A stretch of 55,969 nt of DNA, from the NCBI GenBank assembly GCA_025358295.1, contig JANYJY010000047.1, positions 1 to 55,969 of the forward strand, in the 5' to 3' direction. Under the pieces are notes generated by a model that ran no database searches, was not told the DNA's origin, and saw nothing but the letters and a program-made list of their open reading frames with translations. Positions 36,135 through 45,539 of this stretch are shown here, one piece after another; position 1 is the stretch's first letter, and every line of letters starts with the position of its first letter. The DNA is from Gammaproteobacteria bacterium. Lineage in GTDB: Bacteria > Pseudomonadota > Gammaproteobacteria > Steroidobacterales > Steroidobacteraceae. The position numbers and the translations under genes are program-made.

Positions 36135-36854
36135 ATGATCGGACAATCTGGAATAGCGATTCGCAACATCGCACGGGCCGATGCCGCGAGCGTGGCAGAA
36201 CTTGCCAAGCATGGAGTGGCGACGGTGCACGAGGCCATGGGCCGGGTGGGCTTGATGGCGTCTTACATGCGTCCCATTTATCCCGGCGCCAAGGCTTGTG
36301 GGACGGCAGTCACCATTTTTGCTCACCCGGGCGATAACTGGATGCTGCATGTGGCCGCTGAATTGCTGCAGCCGGGCGATATAGCCGTGCTCGGCACATC
36401 CTCCGACAACACCGACGGCATGTTCGGCGATCTGCTGGCCACGTCGTTTCGCGCCCGCGGCGCGCGGGGCTTGGTGATCGATGCGGGCTGCCGCGATGCC
36501 GCGGAGTTGCGCGCGATGGGATTTCCCGTGTGGTCGAAAGCCGTGCATGCCAAAGGCACGGTCAAAGCCACGGTGGGGTCGGTCAACACGCCGATTATTT
36601 GCGCAGGTGCCTTGGTGCATCCGGGCGATGTGGTGGTGGCGGACGACGACGGCGTGGTCATCGTTCCCAAACTGCAGGCAGCCAAGGTGGCGGCGGCGGC
36701 CGCTGCGCGCGAGACCAAGGAGACCGGCACTCGTAAGAGGCTGGCCTCGGGCGAATTGGGTCTCGATGTGTATGGCATGCGCGATGCCCTTGCGAAAGCA
36801 GGTCTGAAGTATCTCGACGATGAGGCGCAATTCAACTCCGAGTCCGGCAAATGA
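36135..36854 (+). CDS. ligK: 4-carboxy-4-hydroxy-2-oxoadipate aldolase
   Basis: Class II-type metal aldolase of the RraA-like fold that splits 4-carboxy-4-hydroxy-2-oxoadipate to pyruvate and oxaloacetate, the last step of the pathway. The start ATG 36135-36137 follows GAGGGGTG; a longer frame would cross the divergent promoter. The 239 residues contain [69 protein letters not shown] (arginine and aspartate of the active site) and [15 protein letters not shown]. It overlaps ligI by four bases. Confidence 0.95.
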   Translation: MIGQSGIAIRNIARADAASVAELAKHGVATVHEAMGRVGLMASYMRPIYPGAKACGTAVTIFAHPGDNWMLHVAAELLQPGDIAVLGTSSDNTDGMFGDLLATSFRARGARGLVIDAGCRDAAELRAMGFPVWSKAVHAKGTVKATVGSVNTPIICAGALVHPGDVVVADDDGVVIVPKLQAAKVAAAAAARETKETGTRKRLASGELGLDVYGMRDALAKAGLKYLDDEAQFNSESGK

Positions 36855-37744
36855 GCGCGGCGTCCAAGAATCCCCTCAAGACTTGTCTGCCGCCGGACCC
36901 GAATCCGATTAGGCCCTCGCTGGTGTTGCCGGCCGGCGCCTGCGATGCGCACTGCCATGTGTTCGGACCGGCGAATAAGTTTCCCTATGCGGCTGATCGT
37001 AGCTATACGCCGCCCGACGCGCCGGTCGAGAATCTACGCAAGCTGCACGCACACATAGGGGTATCGCGTGCCGTGATCGTGCACGCGAGTTGCCACGGCA
37101 CGGATATGGCCGTGACATTGGCTGCCATCGCCTCGAGCCGGGACGCCTATCGCGGCGTTGCCTGCGTCGAGGACGGTGTCACGGATCGAGAGCTGCGGGA
37201 CTTGCACGACGGTGGCATCCGCGGCATTCGATTCAATTTCGTCAAACACCTGGGCGGGGTTCCGGATCTTGAGGTTTTCCATCGGCTGGTCGCGAGAATC
37301 AAGCCGTTGGGCTGGCATGTGGTGTTGCACTTCGATGCCGAGGATATTTTGACCCAGCAGGCCCTGTTGGCCCGAATCGACGTGCCCTTCATTATTGATC
37401 ATATGGGCCGCGTCAAGGCGGCTGACGGTCTGGGACAGCGGCCGTTTCAGCTGCTGCTCGATCTATACAGCACCAACCCGCTGGCGTGGATCAAGGTCTG
37501 CGGCTCCGAGCGCGTTTCGGCGGGCAAGCGACCGTTTCAAGATGCGGTGCCCTTTGCGCGCGCGCTGATTGCGGTAGATTCGCAGCGCATTCTCTGGGGC
37601 ACGGACTGGCCGCATCCGAATATCAGTAAGGACATGCCGAATGACGGCGAACTGGTGGATCTGTTTGGGGAAATATGTCCTGACCCGGCGATGCGCCAGC
37701 GAATTCTAGTGGACAACCCAACCCGCATGTATTGGACCGACTAG
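36851..37744 (+). CDS. ligI: 2-pyrone-4,6-dicarboxylate lactonase
   Basis: Amidohydrolase-family lactonase opening 2-pyrone-4,6-dicarboxylate to 4-oxalomesaconate. The 297-residue protein has the metal-proximal [63 protein letters not shown] and GTDWPHPN, all typical of LigI. Its ATG overlaps the ligK TGA. It receives the LigC product. Confidence 0.95.
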   Translation: MSAASKNPLKTCLPPDPNPIRPSLVLPAGACDAHCHVFGPANKFPYAADRSYTPPDAPVENLRKLHAHIGVSRAVIVHASCHGTDMAVTLAAIASSRDAYRGVACVEDGVTDRELRDLHDGGIRGIRFNFVKHLGGVPDLEVFHRLVARIKPLGWHVVLHFDAEDILTQQALLARIDVPFIIDHMGRVKAADGLGQRPFQLLLDLYSTNPLAWIKVCGSERVSAGKRPFQDAVPFARALIAVDSQRILWGTDWPHPNISKDMPNDGELVDLFGEICPDPAMRQRILVDNPTRMYWTD

Positions 37745-37759
37745 GCGAGGAAGCCGCAC

Positions 37760-38773
37760 ATGATTATCGACTGTCATGGTCACTACACCACGGCGCCCGC
37801 TGCGCTGCAGAAATTCCGCGACGATCAGATTGCCGGATTGAAATCCGGAATCGATATTCCTACGAGCGCGCAAACCGTGATCAGCGACGATCAGATTCGC
37901 GACAGTCTGGAGAATGCTCAGCTCAAATTGCAGCGGGCACGGGGCACGGACTTGACGATTTTCTCACCACGCGCCTCCGCCATGGCGCATCACATCGGCA
38001 ATGAGACGACGAGTCTTCGTTGGACCGGGGCGTGCAATGACTTGATCCATCGGGTCGTCTCGCTGTACCCGGATAATTTCGTGGGCGTTTGTCAATTGCC
38101 GCAGTCGCCGGGCGTGGCACCGGTGAATAGCGCCGCGGAGCTTGAACGCTGCGTCAAAGAGCTGGGGTTCATCGGCTGCAATTTGAATCCGGATCCGTCC
38201 GGCGGCCATTGGACAGCGCCGCCCCTAACCGATCGGCACTGGTATCCATTGTACGAGAAGATGGTCGAGCTTGATGTGCCCGCCATGGTGCATGTGAGCT
38301 CTTCGTGCAATCCGAATTTTCATGCCACGGGTGCGCACTACATCAATGCAGACACCACGGCTTTCATGCAATTTCTAACCAGCGACCTGTTTGCTGATTT
38401 TCCGACACTGCGATTCATCATTCCGCACGGCGGTGGCGCGGTGCCCTATCACTGGGGCCGGTACCGCGGCTTGGCCCAGGACATGAAGCGCCCGCTGCTC
38501 AAGGACTATTTGCTCAAGAATGTGTTCTTCGACACCTGCGTCTATCATCTTCCCGGCATAGAGCTATTGCTCAAAGTCATTCCCGTCGACAATATTATTT
38601 TCGGATCCGAGATGGTCGGCGCCGTGCGAGGAATCGATCCGGAAACAGGCCAGTATTTCGACGATACCAAACGCTACTTGGATGCGCTTGGCTTGAGCGA
38701 TGCGGATCGCTACAAGATCTTCGAGGGCAATGCGCGCAAGGTATTCCCGCGGCTGAAATCGAAGCGCGCCTAG
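37760..38773 (+). CDS. ligJ: 4-oxalomesaconate hydratase
   Basis: Amidohydrolase-superfamily hydratase that converts oxalomesaconate to 4-carboxy-4-hydroxy-2-oxoadipate, the LigK substrate. The 337 residues begin MIIDCHGHYTTAPAAL (HxH-like metal site) and contain GVCQLPQSPGVAP, ELGFIGCNLNPDPSGGHW, MVHVSSSCN, FIIPHGGGAVPYHWGRYRG and IIFGSEMVGAV. It lies 15 bases after ligI. No LigU-type oxalomesaconate tautomerase gene is adjacent. Confidence 0.94.
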   Translation: MIIDCHGHYTTAPAALQKFRDDQIAGLKSGIDIPTSAQTVISDDQIRDSLENAQLKLQRARGTDLTIFSPRASAMAHHIGNETTSLRWTGACNDLIHRVVSLYPDNFVGVCQLPQSPGVAPVNSAAELERCVKELGFIGCNLNPDPSGGHWTAPPLTDRHWYPLYEKMVELDVPAMVHVSSSCNPNFHATGAHYINADTTAFMQFLTSDLFADFPTLRFIIPHGGGAVPYHWGRYRGLAQDMKRPLLKDYLLKNVFFDTCVYHLPGIELLLKVIPVDNIIFGSEMVGAVRGIDPETGQYFDDTKRYLDALGLSDADRYKIFEGNARKVFPRLKSKRA

Positions 38774-38800
38774 GGCGGCCGCGCTTCGGGCGCGGTCGCC
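38774..38800. terminator. terminator hairpin between ligJ and the amidohydrolase gene
   Basis: An 11-base stem, GGCGGCCGCGC (38774-38784) with GCGCGGTCGCC (38790-38800) and one G-T pair, closed by the loop TTCGG, lies between convergent genes. No T run follows; the stem strength and location support bidirectional termination. Confidence 0.6.
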
Positions 38801-38804
38801 GGGT

Positions 38805-40520
38805 TCAATGCGTGGCGGTGTAGACGATCTTGCCGCCCACCATGGTCGTTACCACATGAGTTTTGCTGATGGTTTCGGGCGCTGCGGAGAAGATATCCTG
38901 AGACAACACGGCTAAATCGGCGAGCTTGCCCGGTTCCAGCGTGCCCACGTCCTTGTCGGAGAAGGCGGCATACGCCGATCCTTGGGTGAAGGCACGAACC
39001 GCATCCATGACAGAAATCCTCTCCTCGGGTACATAGAGGGCGCCGGTAGTTATCGCGCCCCCTTGCGCTGCGCCGTCCAAGGGCAGGCCGGTGACATTGG
39101 CCGTATCGGCGGATTGCCAGGCCTGCCGAGTGACACTTTGTTGAATCGACACAAAGGGGTCGGGCGGCCAGGTGCAGGGCCAGTCGCTACTAAAGGCGAG
39201 TACGGCGCCGCTTTGCTGCAGCGATTGCCAACGATCCGACGGTAGTTGATTCGCCATATCGTAATTCAGGCCGACGGCGCCGCAGCAGAACGTGGGCTGC
39301 ATATCGGCGATCACCGCGAGCTTGGCGAAGCGGGGGATATCCCCTGCATCGACCAGATCGGCATGCTCGATGCGTAGCCGGCGGTCGCGTGGGCCATGTG
39401 CCCGCTCCAGGCGCTCATAAGTATCCAGAATCATATGCACGGAATCATTGCGCAAGGCATGCGTCATGAGCTGGTAACCGCGCGAATCGAGCTCCATCAC
39501 CAAAGCCTCGTACTCGCGGGGGGTATAGACCAGGGGCGGTATCAGTCCGCTGCCGCCGTCGGCAAAAAATTTGACCAGATTGGCCGCTACCCATTCGTCG
39601 TGAAAGCGGCTTCGCGCCTGATCCAGATCGGCCAGAAACTCAGGCGTCAGATGATGCGGCACCGCGACCGCCCCGAAACTGGTCCGCGTACGCACGGTGA
39701 GCGTACCGCGGTCGCGAAGCGTGCCGTAGAGTTCCAGCTCGGCCAGATCGCCGGTGGCATTGACCACGCTGGTGATGCCCATGCTGTTCAAGTAGCGCGT
39801 GGCGCCTTGAACCATCGTCAACTTCTCTTCGCGCGGGACGCGCTGCGCCACTACCCTGGCGGCAAGCTGCATGGCCGCCTCAAGCAGAACTCCACTGGGA
39901 TGTCCGCTGGCATCGCGAACCACGCCGCGCTCTTCATCGAGGTCGGTCACGGGTTGATCGGTAATGCCCGCGAGGCGCATTGCGGCCGAATTTAGCCAAA
40001 GGGCATGCTCGGAGGTATTGTGGATCATCACCGGACGGTCGGGCACGGCGCTGTCCAAGAGAGCGGAGGTTGGGGAGGTCGGCGGCACGGCGCTGAAGTC
40101 CGCGCGGCCGAATATCACAATGTCCTTCGGATGAGCCGCGGCGTAGTCCCGCAGCCGTGCGGCCAGTAATTCCGGCTTATCTGGGGTGATGCTTGACTGC
40201 GGCGTGGACAAGTTCAGCCCATGCAGCGCGTACGCACCGTAGAGAAGATGGACATGCGAATCCACAATGCCGGGAATGACGGTTTGTCCGTGCAGGTCGA
40301 TCAGCTGGGCATGGCTGCCGCGCAGTTTCAGGATGGCGGCGTCACTGCCCACGGCCTCGATGCGAGTGCCTTTCACGGACAGCGCCGTGGCCCAGGGGGT
40401 GCGCGCGTTGCCCGTGTAGACGTGGCCGTGCACCAGCAAAGTCTCGCCGGCATGTGCCGAATCTACCCAAGCCGGCGAACACAGCAGCGCACAAACCATC
40501 AGCGACCAAGTCAACTTCAT
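38805..40520 (-). CDS. secreted metal-dependent amidohydrolase (YtcJ-like)
   Basis: A 571-residue amidohydrolase-3 family protein with a signal peptide (LTWSLMVCALLCSPAWVDSAHAG). The metal-site motif is IPGIVDSHVHLLYGAY (HxH); later come the lysine/histidine regions VKFFADGGSGLIP, LMTHALRND, LRIEHADLVDAG and FSSDWPCTWPPDPF, then the C-terminal beta-sandwich with GTLEPGKLADLAVLSQDIF. The substrate is unknown; relatives include N-substituted formamide deformylase. It is convergent with ligJ and probably exported to the periplasm. Confidence 0.9.
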   Translation of the reverse strand: MKLTWSLMVCALLCSPAWVDSAHAGETLLVHGHVYTGNARTPWATALSVKGTRIEAVGSDAAILKLRGSHAQLIDLHGQTVIPGIVDSHVHLLYGAYALHGLNLSTPQSSITPDKPELLAARLRDYAAAHPKDIVIFGRADFSAVPPTSPTSALLDSAVPDRPVMIHNTSEHALWLNSAAMRLAGITDQPVTDLDEERGVVRDASGHPSGVLLEAAMQLAARVVAQRVPREEKLTMVQGATRYLNSMGITSVVNATGDLAELELYGTLRDRGTLTVRTRTSFGAVAVPHHLTPEFLADLDQARSRFHDEWVAANLVKFFADGGSGLIPPLVYTPREYEALVMELDSRGYQLMTHALRNDSVHMILDTYERLERAHGPRDRRLRIEHADLVDAGDIPRFAKLAVIADMQPTFCCGAVGLNYDMANQLPSDRWQSLQQSGAVLAFSSDWPCTWPPDPFVSIQQSVTRQAWQSADTANVTGLPLDGAAQGGAITTGALYVPEERISVMDAVRAFTQGSAYAAFSDKDVGTLEPGKLADLAVLSQDIFSAAPETISKTHVVTTMVGGKIVYTATH

Positions 40521-40611
40521 GCATTTCCCCCTGAGAGCAGAAAAATTATAACCGCAACGCCGCGGGCGCAGGCGGCAAAAGCTATGGCCGAGTCTGTGGG
40601 GCGGGCTCTAC

Positions 40612-41322
40612 TTATTGGCGAGTACCCTGGATGGATGCCAGCCATTCGCGCAGCGCGACGGCCACCGCATCCGGCCGCTCCGCCGGCGCCATGTGTCCGG
40701 CCCCATGAATTTCAAACAGCGTGGCATGGGGAATTCTTCGCCGCATGGTTTCGTGTTGCGATACCGGCGACCACGTATCCTCGCTGCCGCTGAGCAGCAG
40801 GGTGGGCACGGTAATGGTGGGCAGTACTGAGAAGGCCTCGGGCCGGTTGAGCAGCGCAGTAATCTGACCGGCATAGGAGTCCGCAGAGGAGCGCTCGATC
40901 ATCGCGGTCAGACGCGGCATGAGCTCTGCCGAGCGAGCACCGGCGGCCATCATCGGCGGCAACCACTGGGCCGCGAGCGCCGTCATACCGTGGTCGAATG
41001 CCAGGCGCAGCAAGCGCTCGCGACTCTGCGGTTCCCCGTCGCGAACCGGGTGCACGCCGGTATTGAGCAGGGCGAGACCGGAAACCCGCTGCGGCGCCAG
41101 GCGCACAACCTCCAGCGCCACGCGGCCGCCCATGGAATGCCCGGCCAACGCGAAGCGCTCCGGAGCCTGGGTCAGGGCATGCGCAGCCATAGCGGAAATG
41201 GATGAGAACCCCCGGAAGGAAATGATGCGCACATCGGCGGTGTCCGCCAGGCGTTCCGGGATATCGGCCCACACGGTTTCATCGCACAACAGTCCGGAGA
41301 GGAGCAGAAGTGTCTGCTTCAT
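40612..41322 (-). CDS. alpha/beta hydrolase
   Basis: A 236-residue alpha/beta-hydrolase. The nucleophile elbow is GHSMGG with Ser63; the other triad members are likely the aspartate in LLLSGSEDTWSP and the histidine in GAGHMAPAERPDAV. SGLLCDETVW near the start is the oxyanion region. Substrate unknown; the family includes esterases and lactonases such as 3-oxoadipate enol-lactonase, but the short sequence and context give no assignment. It may be cotranscribed with the secreted amidohydrolase 91 bases downstream. Confidence 0.88.
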   Translation of the reverse strand: MKQTLLLLSGLLCDETVWADIPERLADTADVRIISFRGFSSISAMAAHALTQAPERFALAGHSMGGRVALEVVRLAPQRVSGLALLNTGVHPVRDGEPQSRERLLRLAFDHGMTALAAQWLPPMMAAGARSAELMPRLTAMIERSSADSYAGQITALLNRPEAFSVLPTITVPTLLLSGSEDTWSPVSQHETMRRRIPHATLFEIHGAGHMAPAERPDAVAVALREWLASIQGTRQ

Positions 41323-41391
41323 GAAAGGTGACTCGTGATTCTATTGATCTCACTGTAGCATCGAGTCCTGGGGTTTCGGGCGGGAAGTGGC

Positions 41392-42162
41392 ATGGCGCAG
41401 GATGTCAATCAAGGCGTCAGGGAGATTTGTCTCTGGCTGCCGGAAGCGGAAGAGTTCGTGTCGCACGGCGCACCGAATTTTAGGGTGCGCGGCAAGACCT
41501 TTGCGACTTTTATGGTCAACCATCATGGCGATGGACGGGTCGCTCTGTGGATCAATGCATTGCCCGGCTCCCAGGAATTGCATGTGGACGCAGAGCCCAA
41601 GCATTTCTTTGTGCCGCCCTACCTCGGACCACGCGGCTGGTTGGGAGTGGTGTTGGATCGCGGCATCGCCTGGAAGCGCGTCGCGGCCCTGGTGCGCGAG
41701 GCCTACGACAAAGTGGCGCCCGCGGATCTACGGGCAAGCGTGGGTAAAACGCCGCTATTCGCCGCTCCCAGCAAAAAATTATCCGCCAGCGAACTGGATC
41801 CCCTTAAATCCCCCCAAGCCCTCAAGGTGCTCAAGGACTTTCGACGGATATGCTTGGTGTTGCCTGAATCGCATGAGGCGAGCCAGTTCGGCCACCCGGT
41901 GTGGCAGGCGGGCAAGAAAACCTTCGCGTTGGCGCGTCACGAGGGCCGGCGAATCACCCTGTGCTTTTGGGTGGGTGTGGATCAGCAAGGCTTGCTGTCC
42001 GTGGACCCTCGTTATGAAATCCCGCCCTACATGGGGCACAACGGCTGGATCGCACTCGATGTAAGCGCAGCTTGCGATTGGGACGAAATAGAGTCCCTCA
42101 CGCATCAAAGCTATCGGCACTTCGCCCTCAAGCGGATGCTGCTGCAATGTCCAGTCGCGTAG
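41392..42162 (+). CDS. double YjbR/MmcQ-domain protein
   Basis: A 256-residue protein made of two copies of the YjbR/MmcQ fold (normally about 110-120 residues). Copy one is about 5-115 (LPEAEEFVSHGAPNFRVRGK, GPRGWLGVVLDRGIAWKRVA) and copy two about 140-250 (LPESHEASQFGHPVWQAGKK, GHNGWIALDVSAACDWDEIE). The fold resembles CyaY and is thought to bind DNA or ligands; function is unknown. Divergent from the alpha/beta hydrolase gene; its stop is two bases from the convergent kinase gene. Confidence 0.87.
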   Translation: MAQDVNQGVREICLWLPEAEEFVSHGAPNFRVRGKTFATFMVNHHGDGRVALWINALPGSQELHVDAEPKHFFVPPYLGPRGWLGVVLDRGIAWKRVAALVREAYDKVAPADLRASVGKTPLFAAPSKKLSASELDPLKSPQALKVLKDFRRICLVLPESHEASQFGHPVWQAGKKTFALARHEGRRITLCFWVGVDQQGLLSVDPRYEIPPYMGHNGWIALDVSAACDWDEIESLTHQSYRHFALKRMLLQCPVA

Positions 42163-42163
42163 T

Positions 42164-43084
42164 TCAACCACGACGTGCAGCGGCATCCAGGGCCAGTGCC
42201 AAGGCGCCGAGCACCCCGGCGTTCTCGCCGAGTTGCGGCGCGATGATGTAGCGCTCGAGACCCGTTAGTATTTGCTCGCGCTCAATATAGCCGCCGAGCC
42301 AATGACCAGTGCGGTCGCGAATCATCGGCAGCAAACGCCACTGGGTCATCACGCCGCCGCCCATCACGATGCGCAGGGGCGAGACTGTCACGATCAGCTG
42401 TGCGCATAGTTGACCGAGATAGTCTGCCTCGATCTCCCATTGCGGATGCGCTGCATCGAGTTCGCGCAGTAATGCGCCGCTGCGGGCATTGATCGCGGAA
42501 CCGGAGGCGAGGCCCTCCAGGCAATCGCCATGAAAGGGGCACACTCCTGGAAACTTTGCGTCGAGGGGATGTCGACGCGGGTAAATATGGCCGACTTCCG
42601 GGTGCATAAGCCCGTGAATCGGCGCGCCATCGACGATCACGCCGCCGCCGATGCCGGTCCCGATGGTGAGGTAGACGAAACTCGTGACGTCGCGCGCGCC
42701 GCCCCATCGATGCTCGGCTAAGGCCGCCGCGTTGGTATCGGTATCAAAGCCGACGGGAACGCCGAATGCACGGGCGAGGGTGCCGGCCACATCCGTGCTG
42801 CTCCATCCGGCCTTGGGCGTGCGGCCGATGAAGCCATACTGTTCCGAGCGCGGATCGAGCTGCACCGGGCCAAAGCAGCCAACACCGATGGCGGCGAGTT
42901 CGCCATGGGGCGTTGCCAAGGCTCGAACTCGTGAGACCGTCGCCGCCAAAGTGGCGACGGGATCTGCGGTAGGGAAGCGCTCCTGGCAGAGGATCTCGCC
43001 GCGTTCATTGCCGATGGCGACGGCGAATTTGGTGCCACCGGCTTCGACGGCGGCGAAGATTCGAGCGTGGTTGTTCATGGTCAT
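42164..43084 (-). CDS. ROK-family sugar kinase (fructokinase-like)
   Basis: ROK kinase of about 306 residues (start ATG 43082-43084; an upstream ATG at 43114 and one at 43078 are alternatives, none with a clear ribosome site). AAVEAGGTKFAVAIG is the ATP phosphate-1 motif, GFDTDTNAAALAEHRWGGA holds the catalytic aspartate region, TIGTGIGGGVIVDGAPIHG is phosphate-2, and HPEVGHIYPRRHP through CPFHGDCLEGLASG is the zinc-binding ROK signature. Bacterial fructokinases share this pattern. A TTGCATTT sequence upstream recurs in the amino-sugar operon promoter, so it may serve that pathway. Confidence 0.88.
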   Translation of the reverse strand: MTMNNHARIFAAVEAGGTKFAVAIGNERGEILCQERFPTADPVATLAATVSRVRALATPHGELAAIGVGCFGPVQLDPRSEQYGFIGRTPKAGWSSTDVAGTLARAFGVPVGFDTDTNAAALAEHRWGGARDVTSFVYLTIGTGIGGGVIVDGAPIHGLMHPEVGHIYPRRHPLDAKFPGVCPFHGDCLEGLASGSAINARSGALLRELDAAHPQWEIEADYLGQLCAQLIVTVSPLRIVMGGGVMTQWRLLPMIRDRTGHWLGGYIEREQILTGLERYIIAPQLGENAGVLGALALALDAAARRG

Positions 43085-43121
43085 TGAGCATAGCGCATTG
43101 GCTTGCTTATTCATTTAAATG

Positions 43122-43129
43122 TTGCATTT
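43122..43129. promoter_or_regulatory. TTGCATTT octamer upstream of the ROK kinase gene
   Basis: The AT-rich gap between the ROK kinase and oxidoreductase genes contains TTGCATTT at 43122-43129. The same octamer occurs twice, inverted, in the promoter region of the GatZ/AgaS operon (55481-55488 and 55518-55525). The nearby palindrome CATTTAAATG (43112-43121) adds to the operator-like look. Shared control by the DeoR regulator is inferred. Confidence 0.3.
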
Positions 43130-43266
43130 ACAATATGATAGAGCGTATACCTCGATTAACTATATGGATGGATCCCAGGTTGCGTGTGCCTAGTGGGCCA
43201 AAGCCCCGGCAGCACTCGACCCTGGGGTAAAATGGATGGAATTCTCGAGACGGGGTACGCACGGTA

Positions 43267-45321
43267 ATGGCAAGCAACGACGCCGCATCGCCGGTGATGA
43301 TGATCAAAGGTGCATGTCCGCACGATTGCCCGGACACCTGCGCGCTCGAGGTGCACGTCAAGGACGGCGTGGCTCTGAAAGTCACCGGATCCTCGCTGCA
43401 TGCGCCCACCGCCGGCGTGCTGTGTACCAAGGTGGCGCGTTACACCGAGCGTACTTATCATCCCAATCGCCTGCTGCATCCTCTGCGCCGCGTCGGCAAG
43501 AAAGGCGAGGGTCGTTTCGAGAGGATCAGCTGGGAAGACGCGATCCAGACCATTGCAAGGCGTCTTGCGCCGATGGCGGCTCAAAACCCCGAGCAGATCC
43601 TGCCCTATAGCTACGCCGGCACCATGGGGTTGGTGCAGGGCGAGTCCATGTCCATGCGCTTCTTTCATACCCTTGGCGCAAGCCTGTTGGATCGCACCAT
43701 CTGCACGTCCGCGGGGACTGCCGGTCACGAAATAACCCTCGGCAGCCGCATCGGCATCGACATGGAATTGACCGACGAGGCCAAGCTCATTATTTTCTGG
43801 GGCTCGAACGCCATTACCTCGAGCGTGCATTTCTGGGCACGCGCGCAGCAGGCAAAGCGCCTCGGCGCCAAACTCATCGCCATCGATCCTTATCGCTCGC
43901 TCACGGCGGAGAAGTGCCACACGCACATTGCCTTGCTGCCGGGAACCGATTCGGCGCTGGCGCTCGGGCTGATGCACGTACTCATCCGAGATAATCTGAT
44001 CGACCGGGACTACGTCGAGCGCCACACGCTGGGGTTCGAATCATTGCGCGAGCGGGCGAGGCTGTACGATCCGGGCAAGGTGGCCGCCCTTTGCGGCATT
44101 ACCGCCGCTGAGATCGAGTCCCTGGCGCATTTGTACGGCACCACCCGTCCCGCCCTGATTCGTGCCAACTACGGTATGCAACGCGTGCGAGGTGGCGGCA
44201 TGGCCACTCGCAATATCGCGTGCCTGCCGGCTCTCGTCGGTGCATTTCGCGATGCCGCCGGCGGAATTCTCTTATCGACCGGCGGTAATTTCAACGTGGA
44301 TGATGACGCGTTGAAACGCCCGGACCTGTTGGCCGGACGCCGACCGCGCACCATCAATATGTCGACCATCGGGCATGCGCTGCTGGCGAAGGACGCGCCC
44401 ATCAACGCGCTTATCGTTTACAACTCCAATCCAGTGGCTGTGGCCCCGGATTCCACCCGGGTGACCCGCGGTTTTGCCCGGGAAGACCTATTTACCGTGG
44501 TGCTGGAACATTTTCAAACCGATACAGCGGACTATGCAGATATGGTCCTGCCGGCCACCACCCAGCTCGAACATCTGGATGTCGTCAAGCCCTACGGCCA
44601 CTACTACATAATGGCGAACAATCCCGCGATCGCGCCGCTGGGTGAAGCGAAACCGAATTCCGAGATATTCAGGCTGCTGGCGCACGCCATGGGATTCGCC
44701 GACCCCTGCTTCAGCGACAGCGATGAAACCATTGCGCAGGCCGCCGTCTCGACTGACTGGGATTTTAATGCCGTGCGTGCGGCGGGTTGGAAGCGCGTGG
44801 GACTGCCTAAGAGGACGGCGCGATTTGCCGACGGCGGTTTCGATACACCCTCGGGCAAGGTGGAGTTCTACTCCAGCCGTGCCCAGGGATTGGGGCTGGA
44901 TCCCTTGCCGGATTACATTGCCCCGCAGGAAGATACGCGCAGCCAGACGGCGACACGCTTCCCGCTGGCCATGATTTCTCCGCCGGCGCGAAATTTTCTC
45001 AATAGCTCATTCGTCAACGTGCAAAGCCTGCGGGCTTCCGAGGGCGAACCCTGGCTAGACATCCATCCGGACGATGCAGCGGCGCGCGGCGTGGTTGCCG
45101 GCAACTATGTGCGCGTGTTCAATGACCGCGGCAGCCTGGAGCTGCGAGCTCGAGTCACCGACCGCGCACGGTTAGGAGTGGTCGTGGGCTTATCGATTTG
45201 GTGGAGAAAACTGGCGCGCGACGGCAAGAACGCCAACGAGCTCACTAGCAGCGACACTCTCACGGATATGGGGCGGGCGCCGACCTTCTATGATTGTCTG
45301 GTGCAGGTCGAGGCGCTATGA
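43267..45321 (+). CDS. molybdopterin-dependent oxidoreductase (formate-dehydrogenase-like), single subunit
   Basis: A 684-residue member of the DMSO-reductase family. The N-terminal [4Fe-4S] ligands are in ACPHDCPDTCALEVHV and AGVLCTKVARY; domains III and II follow (SWEDAIQTIARRLAP, LIIFWGSNAITSSVHFWARA, LIAIDPYRSLTAEKCHTHIAL), and the C-terminal pterin-binding barrel has PWLDIHPDDAAARGVVAGNYVRVFND. No Tat signal is visible, so it is probably cytoplasmic. The substrate is unknown; no electron-transfer subunit or cofactor gene is adjacent, so it is an orphan. ATG 43267 is the chosen start. Confidence 0.93.
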   Translation: MASNDAASPVMMIKGACPHDCPDTCALEVHVKDGVALKVTGSSLHAPTAGVLCTKVARYTERTYHPNRLLHPLRRVGKKGEGRFERISWEDAIQTIARRLAPMAAQNPEQILPYSYAGTMGLVQGESMSMRFFHTLGASLLDRTICTSAGTAGHEITLGSRIGIDMELTDEAKLIIFWGSNAITSSVHFWARAQQAKRLGAKLIAIDPYRSLTAEKCHTHIALLPGTDSALALGLMHVLIRDNLIDRDYVERHTLGFESLRERARLYDPGKVAALCGITAAEIESLAHLYGTTRPALIRANYGMQRVRGGGMATRNIACLPALVGAFRDAAGGILLSTGGNFNVDDDALKRPDLLAGRRPRTINMSTIGHALLAKDAPINALIVYNSNPVAVAPDSTRVTRGFAREDLFTVVLEHFQTDTADYADMVLPATTQLEHLDVVKPYGHYYIMANNPAIAPLGEAKPNSEIFRLLAHAMGFADPCFSDSDETIAQAAVSTDWDFNAVRAAGWKRVGLPKRTARFADGGFDTPSGKVEFYSSRAQGLGLDPLPDYIAPQEDTRSQTATRFPLAMISPPARNFLNSSFVNVQSLRASEGEPWLDIHPDDAAARGVVAGNYVRVFNDRGSLELRARVTDRARLGVVVGLSIWWRKLARDGKNANELTSSDTLTDMGRAPTFYDCLVQVEAL

Positions 45322-45457
45322 GCGTGCAGTGGCTGATTTTGGGGCGCGACGGCCAGCCATTTGATGCAGCCGCCGTCGGCGAATAAGACCAGCGCGGCTA
45401 CAACCAACCCCAGCCTTATCCAAATGGCCCACCAGTCTCCCTAGTGCAGCAGCTCGC

Positions 45458-45471
45458 TCCCTGGCCAGGGA
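45458..45471. promoter_or_regulatory. perfect 14-base palindrome upstream of the HipA-like gene
   Basis: TCCCTGGCCAGGGA is a perfect palindrome in the 218-base gap before the HipA-like kinase, ending 68 bases before its start. No gene is evident in that gap. Its place suggests an operator for the kinase/DUF3037 pair. Confidence 0.4.
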
Positions 45472-45539
45472 CAACGCTAGACTCGAGGCGCGCTCTCGTC
45501 GAGTCAATAGACAACCGTCAGATCCGGTAAGCTTGGCCG

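Noticed and set aside
35664-36854. Longer start for the ligK gene
   Set aside because: It would extend back through the divergent promoter and antisense to the LysR gene; GAGGGGTG before ATG 36135 decides the start.
45318-45386. 22-codon frame (MSVQWLILGRDGQPFDAAAV...) overlapping the end of the molybdopterin enzyme
   Set aside because: It overlaps by ATGA but is very short, has no following gene to couple to and no family match; it could be a relic, but there is too little to call it.
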